Source of the DNA: Gillisia sp. Hel1_33_143
GTDB taxonomy: Bacteria; Bacteroidota; Bacteroidia; Flavobacteriales; Flavobacteriaceae
DNA: 64,000 nt
Direction of reading: 5' to 3'
NCBI RefSeq assembly: GCF_900104765.1
Contig: NZ_LT629737.1
Location: 1,488,001-1,552,000, forward strand
Shown: piece after piece, positions 57,469 through 64,000 of the stretch
How positions within the stretch are numbered: position 1 is the first letter of the stretch
Layout of the letters: each line of letters starts with the position of its first letter
Made by a program: the position numbers and the translations under genes
Notes under the pieces: model-generated
Database searches by the model: none
Seen by the model: the letters and a program-made list of their open reading frames with translations, nothing else
Told to the model about the DNA's origin: nothing

Positions 57469-59322
57469 ATGAAGTCTGTTTTGAATTGTCTTTTTTTTAT
57501 CTTTTTTACGCTATTCTGTGTAAGCAACTCTTTTGCTCAAGGTGATAGGTGTGAACGCATAAAACCGTTTTGTGCGGGAGATACGCAATTCGTATTTCCT
57601 AATTCCAATAAATTAAATAGTGATATTGCTAATGCTGAAGCAGGTCCGGATTATTCTTGCCTTGAGGAGCAATCTTATCCTGCATGGTTCTTTATGAAAA
57701 TAGGAAAACCGGGAGATTTAAATTTTGAAATCACTCAAACTATAAATGCAGATGGATCTGGCTTAACACTAGATGTAGATTATGCAGCATGGGGGCCGTT
57801 TAGAGAAGGCGAAGATTTTTGCAGTGATAGTGCGTTGAGCGATGCGAATGCGGCGGGATGTAGTTACTCACCTGCGCCTATAGAGAACTTTAATCTTAAA
57901 GGTGCGAGAACCGGTGACATCTATGTGGTTCTAATTACAAACTTTTCTCAAGCGGAAGGTTATATCAGTTTAAAACAAATAAATACGGCAAGCCCAAATG
58001 CAGGGAATACAGATTGCTCGATAATTAGCTTGCTGGGTGAAGATCAAAATGTATGTGGATTAGATAGTGTAGAATTAAAGGTAGAAAATCTTTATGCTGA
58101 TGTTTTTACCTGGTATAAAAAAGATGCTTCAACAGGAATATACGTCGAAATTCTTAATGAGACCACCTCTAAATATTCGGTTAATTCTTCAGGAGATTAT
58201 AGAGTAGTGGCTATTAATGCCCTTACCAATACACAAGTTTCAGATGATGTATCTATTCAATTTAACGATGCGCCCATTGCACAAAAGCCAGAAGATCTTT
58301 CGAGTTGTAGTATCAATAATACTGCTAAGTTTAATCTGTCTTCTTTAACTCCGCAATTAAGCGCGAATTATATTGATACTATTGATAGTTTTTCAGCAAC
58401 TTTCTACAAATCTCAGGCAGATCTAAATAATGATATTTCTATTGAGAATGCAAACGTTTATGAGGGTGTAGATGGGCAAATTCTCCTTGCAACCATCACC
58501 AATAATAGGACAGGTTGTATTTCAGAACCTGTAAGTTTCCAGCTAAAGATTGAAGACTCCTTAGAAATTGATTGGAATGATAGTATTTCAACTTGTGTTG
58601 ATGCTAATGGGAAGCTGCTTAATTCTTTTAGTATTGGCCAGGATCTTGGAGATGATTATATTTATAATTGGACACCAGATAACGATCCGGATGGTGATGG
58701 TGTAGAAAATGCAATTTTTGTTGTTGATGAGATTGATGCTTCTAAAGGGTATTCTGTGGAAATTTCGAGTTTGTCTTCAGGTTGTACAGCCATTTTCAAT
58801 ACTACTGTTTTAAGTTATACCGTACCTACCTCAATTGAGGTAAACACTTCCGGGAACGACTTTGATGATGGATATCTGTTAGAAGTTTCGGTAATAAAGG
58901 GTGTAGGGGATGAGCCTCCTCTAGAATATAGATTGGATGATGGTATGTGGCAACAAAGTAATAACTTTAATGATGTTCCTGCCGGATTTTATACCGTTTC
59001 GGCAAGAGTTGTTGGTGGCTGTGGAAGTATCACTTCTGAAGAATTCGTTTTGATTGGCTACCCCAGGTTTTTTACACCTAATGGCGATGGCTACAATGAT
59101 AGATGGAATGTAATAAATGACGAGAAAGTTTCTTACGTACGTTTATTCATTTATGATAGATTTGGAAAATTAATAAAACAACTCAACCCTAATGTAGGAG
59201 GTTGGAATGGTACTTACAACGGAAAAAATCTGCCATCAGACGATTATTGGTTTGTAGTAGAACTTCAAGATGCTTCTAGATCAATTAAACAATTCAAGGG
59301 GCATTTCACTCTAAAAAGATAG
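57469..59322 (+). CDS. T9SS type B sorting domain protein (gliding-motility-associated C-terminal domain)
   Basis: 617-aa secreted protein. Signal peptide 1-23 (cleavage near SFAQ). Residues about 24-170 form a cysteine-containing domain that opens GDRCERIKPFCAGDTQFVFP; residues about 170-530 hold Ig-like or PKD-like beta repeats (VCGLDSVELKV, DDVSIQFNDAP). The last 85 residues are a type B sorting domain: FFTPNGDGYNDRWN, YDRFGKLIKQLNPN, WNGTYNGKNLPSDDYWFVV, ending FTLKR. Such cargo crosses the outer membrane through the type IX system. Binding partner unknown. Confidence 0.9.
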   Translation: MKSVLNCLFFIFFTLFCVSNSFAQGDRCERIKPFCAGDTQFVFPNSNKLNSDIANAEAGPDYSCLEEQSYPAWFFMKIGKPGDLNFEITQTINADGSGLTLDVDYAAWGPFREGEDFCSDSALSDANAAGCSYSPAPIENFNLKGARTGDIYVVLITNFSQAEGYISLKQINTASPNAGNTDCSIISLLGEDQNVCGLDSVELKVENLYADVFTWYKKDASTGIYVEILNETTSKYSVNSSGDYRVVAINALTNTQVSDDVSIQFNDAPIAQKPEDLSSCSINNTAKFNLSSLTPQLSANYIDTIDSFSATFYKSQADLNNDISIENANVYEGVDGQILLATITNNRTGCISEPVSFQLKIEDSLEIDWNDSISTCVDANGKLLNSFSIGQDLGDDYIYNWTPDNDPDGDGVENAIFVVDEIDASKGYSVEISSLSSGCTAIFNTTVLSYTVPTSIEVNTSGNDFDDGYLLEVSVIKGVGDEPPLEYRLDDGMWQQSNNFNDVPAGFYTVSARVVGGCGSITSEEFVLIGYPRFFTPNGDGYNDRWNVINDEKVSYVRLFIYDRFGKLIKQLNPNVGGWNGTYNGKNLPSDDYWFVVELQDASRSIKQFKGHFTLKR

Positions 59323-59353
59323 ATCCGGAAATTCGCAGTGGAAGATCCGGATC
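59322..59353 (+). terminator. Weak candidate terminator after the T9SS cargo gene
   Basis: GATCCGG (59322-59328) can pair with CCGGATC (59347-59353) across an 18-base loop, followed by GTTTGACTTTT. The long loop and broken T-run make it weaker than other terminators in this window. Confidence 0.35.
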
Positions 59354-59377
59354 GTTTGACTTTTAATTCAATATTTT

Positions 59378-60889
59378 TTAGATTCCAAAACTCACAGATA
59401 GTACAACATTAGAGAAATCTCGTTCAATACGAGAGGTGTTAGTTAATCCAACCTGATAGAATTGTGGGTTGTCTATTCTAGAAGCATGATCATAAGCAAC
59501 ATCTAACTTTATATTTCCAAAATTATAACCTAATCCGGCAGAATAACCATCTAGATTTCCAATAGTAGACTCGTTTTTATAGGGACTTTGCTCATATCTA
59601 TAGCCTCCTCTTAGGCTCCAGTCTTCAATTCTATATTCTCCACCTACCTTAAAACTTGAGGTGGCTTGAAGATTACTGCTGATCAATTCATTCTGAAAAT
59701 TAAATTCTGGATCGCTACTTGGAGTAAATTTAGTATTAGAATAATCTTTATAAGTGTAATCGAAACTAATTAAACCTTTGCTTCCAAACAATACTGCCAA
59801 GCTTCCTGTTAAGTTACCAGGTGTTCTTAAAGTATAATCTGGGTAAACATTTACAACGTTGGTAATTACATTTACTACTTCATCTGTATTAGCGCTATAA
59901 GATTGTATAGCCTGAGAAGATTCTTCTTGAATGCTGTACCAGGTTGGGGATTCATAAGAAACACCTAATCGTACATAATCGTTAACTTTAGCAATAGTTC
60001 CAAGTTGAAAGGAAAATCCATCTCCGGTAGTGCTTAAATTATTTCTGAATACGATCTCATTAATTTCGCTATTAGAATTCGTATTGAATTCGCTATACCT
60101 TGTTGATTTATCATAGTTAATAAAATGAGCATTTAGGTTAGCTCCAAAGTAAAGAAAATCCTTATAAGTAGTGGCTGCGTTAAATGTGAACTTACCGTTT
60201 AATCCTGTAGAAGCTAAAGCAAATTGCTGATCGAAATTTCCTGGTGCAATCGCAGAAGAATAAGAAGTATTGTCTAGATCGTTAGAATTTGGGTTGATAA
60301 CAAATGCTTGATACCCTAAAAATGCCTGTTGTGCTCCAAACCCAATATTCTCACCAAGATAGCGGTAAAGATCTGCAATTGTCTCTCCATCTACGGTTTC
60401 TAGATTATCTAAAGGAACTCCATTAGCATAGCCTAGAAAATACTGATCTATAGAATTGCTGCTTATTCCGGTAGCTACATAATCATCTTTAAAGTTATTG
60501 GTAAGAGAATAATTAAAGCCTAAAGTTAATTTTTTCCAACTGTTTTCGGGATCATTACTGTTAAAAACCAAAACTGCACCGGCTTGCGAGAAATTAAAAT
60601 CTGAATCGTCTGAGCTTGTGGTTCTATTACCGTAGCGGGTATCATTATTTCTACTGTTGTATTCTAATGAAACAGTACTGTAACTATTATTAAAAATAGC
60701 AGATCCAGCCGGGTTGATCTTCATTGCAGAAAGATCACCTCCCAGCGCTCCAAACGCACCGCTTAAAGCTTTAAATCTAGCCGTGCCGTATAATTGGGAT
60801 GTAGAATATCTAACCGCATCTGTAATGTCTTGTGCTTGTGAAAAGGTCACAGACAAAAGGGCTATGACCAATAAGAATATTCTTTTCAT
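59378..60889 (-). CDS. OmpP1/FadL/TodX-type outer-membrane porin
   Basis: 503 aa. Signal peptide ends near SQAQ (residue 20). The mature N-terminus DAVRYSTSQLYGTARFKALS followed by GAFGALGGDLSAMKINPAG is the typical hatch region of the FadL-like outer-membrane transport family in Bacteroidota. The remainder has many amphipathic strands (LDVAYDHASRIDNPQFYQVG, final strand ending SVSFGI). Substrate, likely hydrophobic, unknown. It follows the glycine-rich lipoprotein gene on the same strand by 24 bases, so they may form one operon. Confidence 0.9.
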   Translation of the reverse strand: MKRIFLLVIALLSVTFSQAQDITDAVRYSTSQLYGTARFKALSGAFGALGGDLSAMKINPAGSAIFNNSYSTVSLEYNSRNNDTRYGNRTTSSDDSDFNFSQAGAVLVFNSNDPENSWKKLTLGFNYSLTNNFKDDYVATGISSNSIDQYFLGYANGVPLDNLETVDGETIADLYRYLGENIGFGAQQAFLGYQAFVINPNSNDLDNTSYSSAIAPGNFDQQFALASTGLNGKFTFNAATTYKDFLYFGANLNAHFINYDKSTRYSEFNTNSNSEINEIVFRNNLSTTGDGFSFQLGTIAKVNDYVRLGVSYESPTWYSIQEESSQAIQSYSANTDEVVNVITNVVNVYPDYTLRTPGNLTGSLAVLFGSKGLISFDYTYKDYSNTKFTPSSDPEFNFQNELISSNLQATSSFKVGGEYRIEDWSLRGGYRYEQSPYKNESTIGNLDGYSAGLGYNFGNIKLDVAYDHASRIDNPQFYQVGLTNTSRIERDFSNVVLSVSFGI

Positions 60890-60913
60890 GAATTTTTCTT
60901 TGAAAAATTAATT

Positions 60914-61960
60914 TTAATTATTTCTTCCTCTTGAAGATGATCTAGAGCTTCCTCCAGAACTTCTTGTAGTTCCAGAACTGCGGGATGAACCACTATTACT
61001 TCTTACGGTACCACTACTTCTTCTAGTAGTTGATGAAGAAGATCTTGTGCTACTGCTATTACTGCTTCTTGTTGATCTATAAACCGGAGAATTTGTAGAG
61101 CTTCGGTTCGATCTTGAATAACCATCGTAAGAACCAGATCTAGTATTGTAAGAATTAGATGATCTTCTACTTATACCATAATCGTCATTTGAATTTCTAA
61201 TATTTCTTATACTTCTAGAATAACTAGAGTTTCTCCCACGATTTCCTAAGCTTGTAGCATTTCTAAGATCTGAAGATCTATTGCTACGGTAGGTCGAGGT
61301 AGAGTTTCTTCTTCCGGTGTTATAAGCTATGTTGTTCTGGTTGTAATAAGTATATCTATTTCCATAGAAGTTGTATGGATTGTACCATCCGCCTGCTCCA
61401 TATAAAAATGGGTGCACGGCGTATCCATAACCATATCTATTTCCGTAGAATCCTCCATATCCAAAACCGTAAGGAAATCCCCAGTTACCTGGTCCATAAT
61501 ATCCAGGGCCCCATGGGTCAAAAATTCCACCTGCCCAATATGGATTATAGAATCCTCCATAGTACCCATTACCATAAAAACCATTGTTAATGATATTTAT
61601 AGAGTAAGAATCTGGATTTGTGCCCCAGGCAGCATTACCGCCTTGGTAGTTGTATTCAATATCTCCTTCATAATCTCCATCACTAGAAGAGTAGTTCTCT
61701 ACATCTGTAAAAACTGCTCCTTCGGCTAAGACATCGCCATATAATGCGGCTTCTTCTTCAAAAAGATTTTGATAATAATTTTTATTGCTTTCTTGATTTT
61801 CCATCTGTTCTGTCTCGCCATAAGTACGAGAAGAATCTCCGTAAACACTATCATTCTCATATCCAGAATAATGGTAGGAGCCACAAGAAGTAAACAAAAA
61901 CAATGTTACAGGAGCTATGAAAAAAAGTATTTTCTTAGAAATGCTAGTATAAAGTTTCAT
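60914..61960 (-). CDS. Low-complexity Gly/Tyr- and Arg/Ser-rich lipoprotein
   Basis: 348 aa. Signal and lipobox: LFLFTSCGS, lipidated Cys26. Residues about 30-115 are acidic and polar (YENDSVYGDSSRTYGETEQM). Residues about 125-205 are Gly/Tyr/Phe/Asn-rich (GFYGNGYYGGFYNPYWAGG, FGYGGFYGNRYGYGYA). The last 140 residues are Arg/Ser-rich (SSNSSSTRSSSSTTRRSSG). No enzyme domain. From memory, relatives are sometimes mislabelled prolyl-tRNA synthetase because they sit next to proS. Probably cell-surface; precedes the porin gene. Confidence 0.8.
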   Translation of the reverse strand: MKLYTSISKKILFFIAPVTLFLFTSCGSYHYSGYENDSVYGDSSRTYGETEQMENQESNKNYYQNLFEEEAALYGDVLAEGAVFTDVENYSSSDGDYEGDIEYNYQGGNAAWGTNPDSYSINIINNGFYGNGYYGGFYNPYWAGGIFDPWGPGYYGPGNWGFPYGFGYGGFYGNRYGYGYAVHPFLYGAGGWYNPYNFYGNRYTYYNQNNIAYNTGRRNSTSTYRSNRSSDLRNATSLGNRGRNSSYSRSIRNIRNSNDDYGISRRSSNSYNTRSGSYDGYSRSNRSSTNSPVYRSTRSSNSSSTRSSSSTTRRSSGTVRSNSGSSRSSGTTRSSGGSSRSSSRGRNN

Positions 61961-61975
61961 AAGCTATGTATTTAA

Positions 61976-62006
61976 TTGTTGAACATTACAAAATTAGTTA
62001 GTTTTG
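61976..62006 (+). promoter_or_regulatory. Promoter of proS
   Basis: TTGT at 61976-61979, 19 bases, then TAGTTTTG at 61999-62006. The ATG at 62081 lies about 70 bases downstream. The spacer contains the minus-strand -7 box of the divergent lipoprotein gene. Confidence 0.65.
61989..61996 (-). promoter_or_regulatory. -7 box of the divergent lipoprotein gene
   Basis: On the minus strand TAATTTTG fits TAnnTTTG. It sits between the -33 and -7 of proS, two bases from the proS -7 box. The lipoprotein ATG is 29 bases away. No clear minus-strand -33. Confidence 0.55.
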
Positions 62007-62080
62007 CGCTAACAGATCGTGGTTTTAACAAAACACGCGATATAGCTATAAATCCTCAATTTTTATGCCAAATACAAGTA

Positions 62081-63559
62081 ATGAGTAAGAAACTAACTAC
62101 ACGCCACGATAACTATTCTAAATGGTATAATGAGCTGGTTGTCAATGCCAATCTAGCCGAGAACTCAGCAGTGAGAGGTTGTATGGTCATTAAACCCTAC
62201 GGATATGCTATATGGGAAAAAATGCAGGCAGAATTAGATTCAAAGTTTAAAGAAACTGGTCATGAAAATGCCTATTTCCCACTTTTTGTCCCTAAAAGTT
62301 TATTTGAAGCAGAAGAGAAAAATGCAGAAGGATTTGCTAAAGAGTGCGCAGTAGTAACTCACTACAGGCTTAAAACCGATCCTGAAAATAGTTCTAAATT
62401 AATTGTAGATCCAGATGCTAAGCTCGAAGAAGAACTTATTGTAAGGCCAACTTCAGAAGCAATTATATGGAATACCTATAAGGGATGGATCCAGTCTTAT
62501 AGAGATCTGCCAATTTTGATCAATCAATGGGCTAACGTTGTGAGATGGGAAATGCGAACCAGATTGTTCTTAAGAACTGCAGAGTTTTTATGGCAAGAAG
62601 GGCATACAGCGCATGCAACAAAAGCCGAAGCCATAGCAGAGGCAGAGCAAATGAATGATGTTTATGCAGAATTTGCAGAAAAGTTTATGGCTATTCCTGT
62701 TATTAAGGGAACTAAGTCTGAGAATGAACGTTTTGCAGGTGCAGAAGAAACCTATTGTATAGAGGCCTTAATGCAAGATGGAAAAGCTTTACAAGCAGGT
62801 ACATCTCACTTTTTAGGTCAGAATTTTGCTAAAGCTTTCGATGTTAAATTTGCATCTAAAGAGGGGAAACTAGATTATGTTTGGGCAACTTCTTGGGGAG
62901 TATCAACCAGATTAATGGGGGCATTGATAATGACTCATAGTGATGATCAAGGCTTGGTGCTACCTCCAAACTTAGCTCCAATACAAGTGGTAATTGTACC
63001 TATTTATAAAGGAGATGAGCAATTAGCGCAAATTTCTGAGGTGGCCAATAAATTGGTAAAAGATCTTAGGGCAGTAGGGGTTTCTGTGAAGTTTGATGAC
63101 AGAGATACTCAAAAGCCGGGATGGAAATTTGCTCAATATGAATTGCAAGGAGTTCCAGTACGTTTAGCAATTGGTCCTAAAGATCTTGAAAAAGGAAGTG
63201 TTGAACTTGCCAGAAGAGATACTCTTACCAAAGAAACTGTTTCGCAAGAAGATGTGGTAGATAAGATTAAAGGTTTGATGACCGAAATACAGGACAGCCT
63301 TTTTGAGAAAGCTTTAAAATTTAGAGATTCACATATTACAGAAGTGGAAACTTTTGAAGCTTTTAAAGATGTTCTAGAAAATAAGGGAGGTTTTATTTCT
63401 GCTCACTGGGATGGAACTTCTGAAACTGAATTAAAGATAAAAGAGCTTACTAAAGCCACGATTAGGTGTATTCCTATAGATGGTAGTAAAGAAGCCGGGA
63501 AATGCGTTCTTACAGGGGAGTACTCTAATCAAAGAGTGTTATTTGCGAAGGCATATTAA
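62081..63559 (+). CDS. proS: Prolyl-tRNA synthetase
   Basis: Class II synthetase for tRNA-Pro. 492 aa from ATG 62081 ([20 protein letters not shown]); a longer frame from 61976 contains the promoter. It is the eukaryote/archaeon-like short form without an editing insertion: motif 2 ([20 protein letters not shown]), [30 protein letters not shown] motif 3 and an anticodon-binding domain followed by a short zinc-type C-terminus. Typical for Bacteroidota. Confidence 0.97.
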   Translation: MSKKLTTRHDNYSKWYNELVVNANLAENSAVRGCMVIKPYGYAIWEKMQAELDSKFKETGHENAYFPLFVPKSLFEAEEKNAEGFAKECAVVTHYRLKTDPENSSKLIVDPDAKLEEELIVRPTSEAIIWNTYKGWIQSYRDLPILINQWANVVRWEMRTRLFLRTAEFLWQEGHTAHATKAEAIAEAEQMNDVYAEFAEKFMAIPVIKGTKSENERFAGAEETYCIEALMQDGKALQAGTSHFLGQNFAKAFDVKFASKEGKLDYVWATSWGVSTRLMGALIMTHSDDQGLVLPPNLAPIQVVIVPIYKGDEQLAQISEVANKLVKDLRAVGVSVKFDDRDTQKPGWKFAQYELQGVPVRLAIGPKDLEKGSVELARRDTLTKETVSQEDVVDKIKGLMTEIQDSLFEKALKFRDSHITEVETFEAFKDVLENKGGFISAHWDGTSETELKIKELTKATIRCIPIDGSKEAGKCVLTGEYSNQRVLFAKAY

Positions 63560-63728
63560 AAAGGGTTTAAGGGGAAAGCTTACTTAGCAATGGTTAAGTC
63601 TTTCTCTTTGTTATTTGAAATAGTGGGTCAAAGAAATAATTTTGAAAAGTTTTTTTCAAATGTAAATTGCTGTATTTCTGAAGCTAAAGAATTAATTTGA
63701 AAATAATTCAGAAAAAATTACTTCAGCG

Positions 63729-63759
63729 TTTGTACGATTGAAAAATAGTTGTATTTTTG
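63729..63759 (+). promoter_or_regulatory. Promoter of the tRNA-Glu genes
   Basis: TTTG at 63729-63732, exactly 19 bases, then TATTTTTG at 63752-63759. A perfect Bacteroidota promoter about 17 bases upstream of the first tRNA's inferred transcript start region. Confidence 0.8.
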
Positions 63760-63781
63760 CATCCGCATTAAAACAAATAAT

Positions 63782-63853
63782 GGTCCGTTCGTCTAGGGGT
63801 TAGGACGCATGGTTTTCATCCATGTAACAGGGGTTCGATTCCCCTACGGACTA
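63782..63853 (+). tRNA. tRNA-Glu (UUC)
   Basis: A 72-base cloverleaf: acceptor GGTCCGT with ACGGACT, D-arm GTCTAGGGGTTAGGAC, anticodon stem CATGG/CCATG with loop TTTTCAT (anticodon TTC, reads GAA/GAG), T-arm GGGGTTCGATTCCCC. The first acceptor pair is G-U. The 3' CCA is not encoded. Followed 79 bases later by an identical copy. Confidence 0.97.
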
Positions 63854-63932
63854 CTAAGCAATTTTAAATTGCTAACATGTTCAGGTAAGAAGTTGAGTAG
63901 ATTTTTTACAAGTTCAAATTGAAATAAATAAT

Positions 63933-64000
63933 GGTCCGTTCGTCTAGGGGTTAGGACGCATGGTTTTCATCCATGTAACAGGGGTTCGATTCCCCTACGG
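63933..64000 (+). tRNA. tRNA-Glu (UUC), second copy, cut by window end
   Basis: The first 68 bases are identical to the upstream tRNA-Glu, including anticodon TTC and the T-arm; only the last bases of the acceptor stem lie beyond the window. The repeat period is 151 bases. It is presumably transcribed from the same promoter as the first copy. Confidence 0.95.

Noticed and set aside
60914-61300. Arg/Ser repeat-coding stretch as a possible CRISPR or tandem DNA repeat
   Set aside because: Repetition is at codon level with irregular units, no conserved repeat-spacer pattern and no cas genes.
61327-61729. Several overlapping frames on both strands within the glycine-rich lipoprotein gene
   Set aside because: The biased codons of the Gly/Tyr-rich block keep other frames open; their products are methionine/histidine/isoleucine-rich nonsense.
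63560-63781. Small RNA or gene between proS and the tRNA-Glu gene
   Set aside because: No open frame with support and no clear terminator; only the tRNA promoter is convincing.

Overview
The window is chromosomal DNA of a Bacteroidota bacterium, almost certainly Flavobacteriaceae (relatives of Gramella/Christiangramia, Salegentibacter or Zunongwangia are plausible; I cannot fix the genus from sequence alone). The signs are: low GC; the Bacteroidota promoter signature TTTG-N19-TAnnTTTG in front of many genes; weak Shine-Dalgarno sequences; a SusC-type receptor start; a fused SecDF; a type IX secretion (T9SS) type B sorting domain; and a type II citrate synthase.

Layout. (1) 1-127: first 42 codons of a SusC/RagA-type receptor on the minus strand. 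(2) 438-17732: one long plus-strand str/S10/spc/alpha ribosomal super-operon, rpsL to rplQ, 32 genes including secY, infA, rpoA and a 38-codon rpmJ, closed by a strong terminator. tuf, adk and map, often found in this cluster elsewhere, are absent. (3) 17.8-24 kb: carA, two secreted beta-rich proteins of unknown role, eno and gltA. (4) 23.98-25.84 kb: two amidinotransferase-fold hydrolases likely acting on arginine or citrulline. (5) 25.84-30.24 kb, mostly minus strand: BCCT transporter, SDR-DUF2867 protein, MarC-like membrane protein and a conserved 142-aa protein. (6) 30.3-34.6 kb: argS, ffh, folD. (7) 34.6-42.7 kb, minus strand: DUF1232 protein, AI-2E family permease, VOC protein, Rho-N-like small protein, RluF-type pseudouridine synthase, small membrane protein, lipoprotein, HerA-like ATPase, S66 peptidase and a PBP4-type peptidase. 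(8) 42.8-53.4 kb: queE, DUF2911 protein (minus), asnB, gyrB, DUF6588-like protein, mdh, secDF. (9) 53.4-57.3 kb, minus strand: folE, cysS, yidD, lgt and a DUF192 lipoprotein. (10) 57.4-64 kb: a T9SS type B cargo protein, a FadL/OmpP1-type porin, a Gly/Tyr- and Arg/Ser-rich lipoprotein, proS, and two tandem tRNA-Glu genes, the second cut by the window end.

Functionally the window is dominated by translation, protein export (SecY, SecDF, Ffh, YidD, Lgt), central carbon metabolism (Eno, GltA, Mdh) and nitrogen/amino-acid metabolism (CarA, AsnB, the amidinohydrolases). Convergent gene pairs are often separated by long perfect palindromes that probably terminate transcription in both directions.

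I found no insertion sequence, prophage, CRISPR array, restriction or defence island, or biosynthetic cluster. The most interesting signals are regulatory: overlapping divergent promoters between proS and a low-complexity lipoprotein gene, a promoter embedded in the gltA terminator, an inverted repeat abutting the gltA -7 box, and several hairpin leaders inside the ribosomal operon. I do not see convincing evidence of a new multi-gene system.
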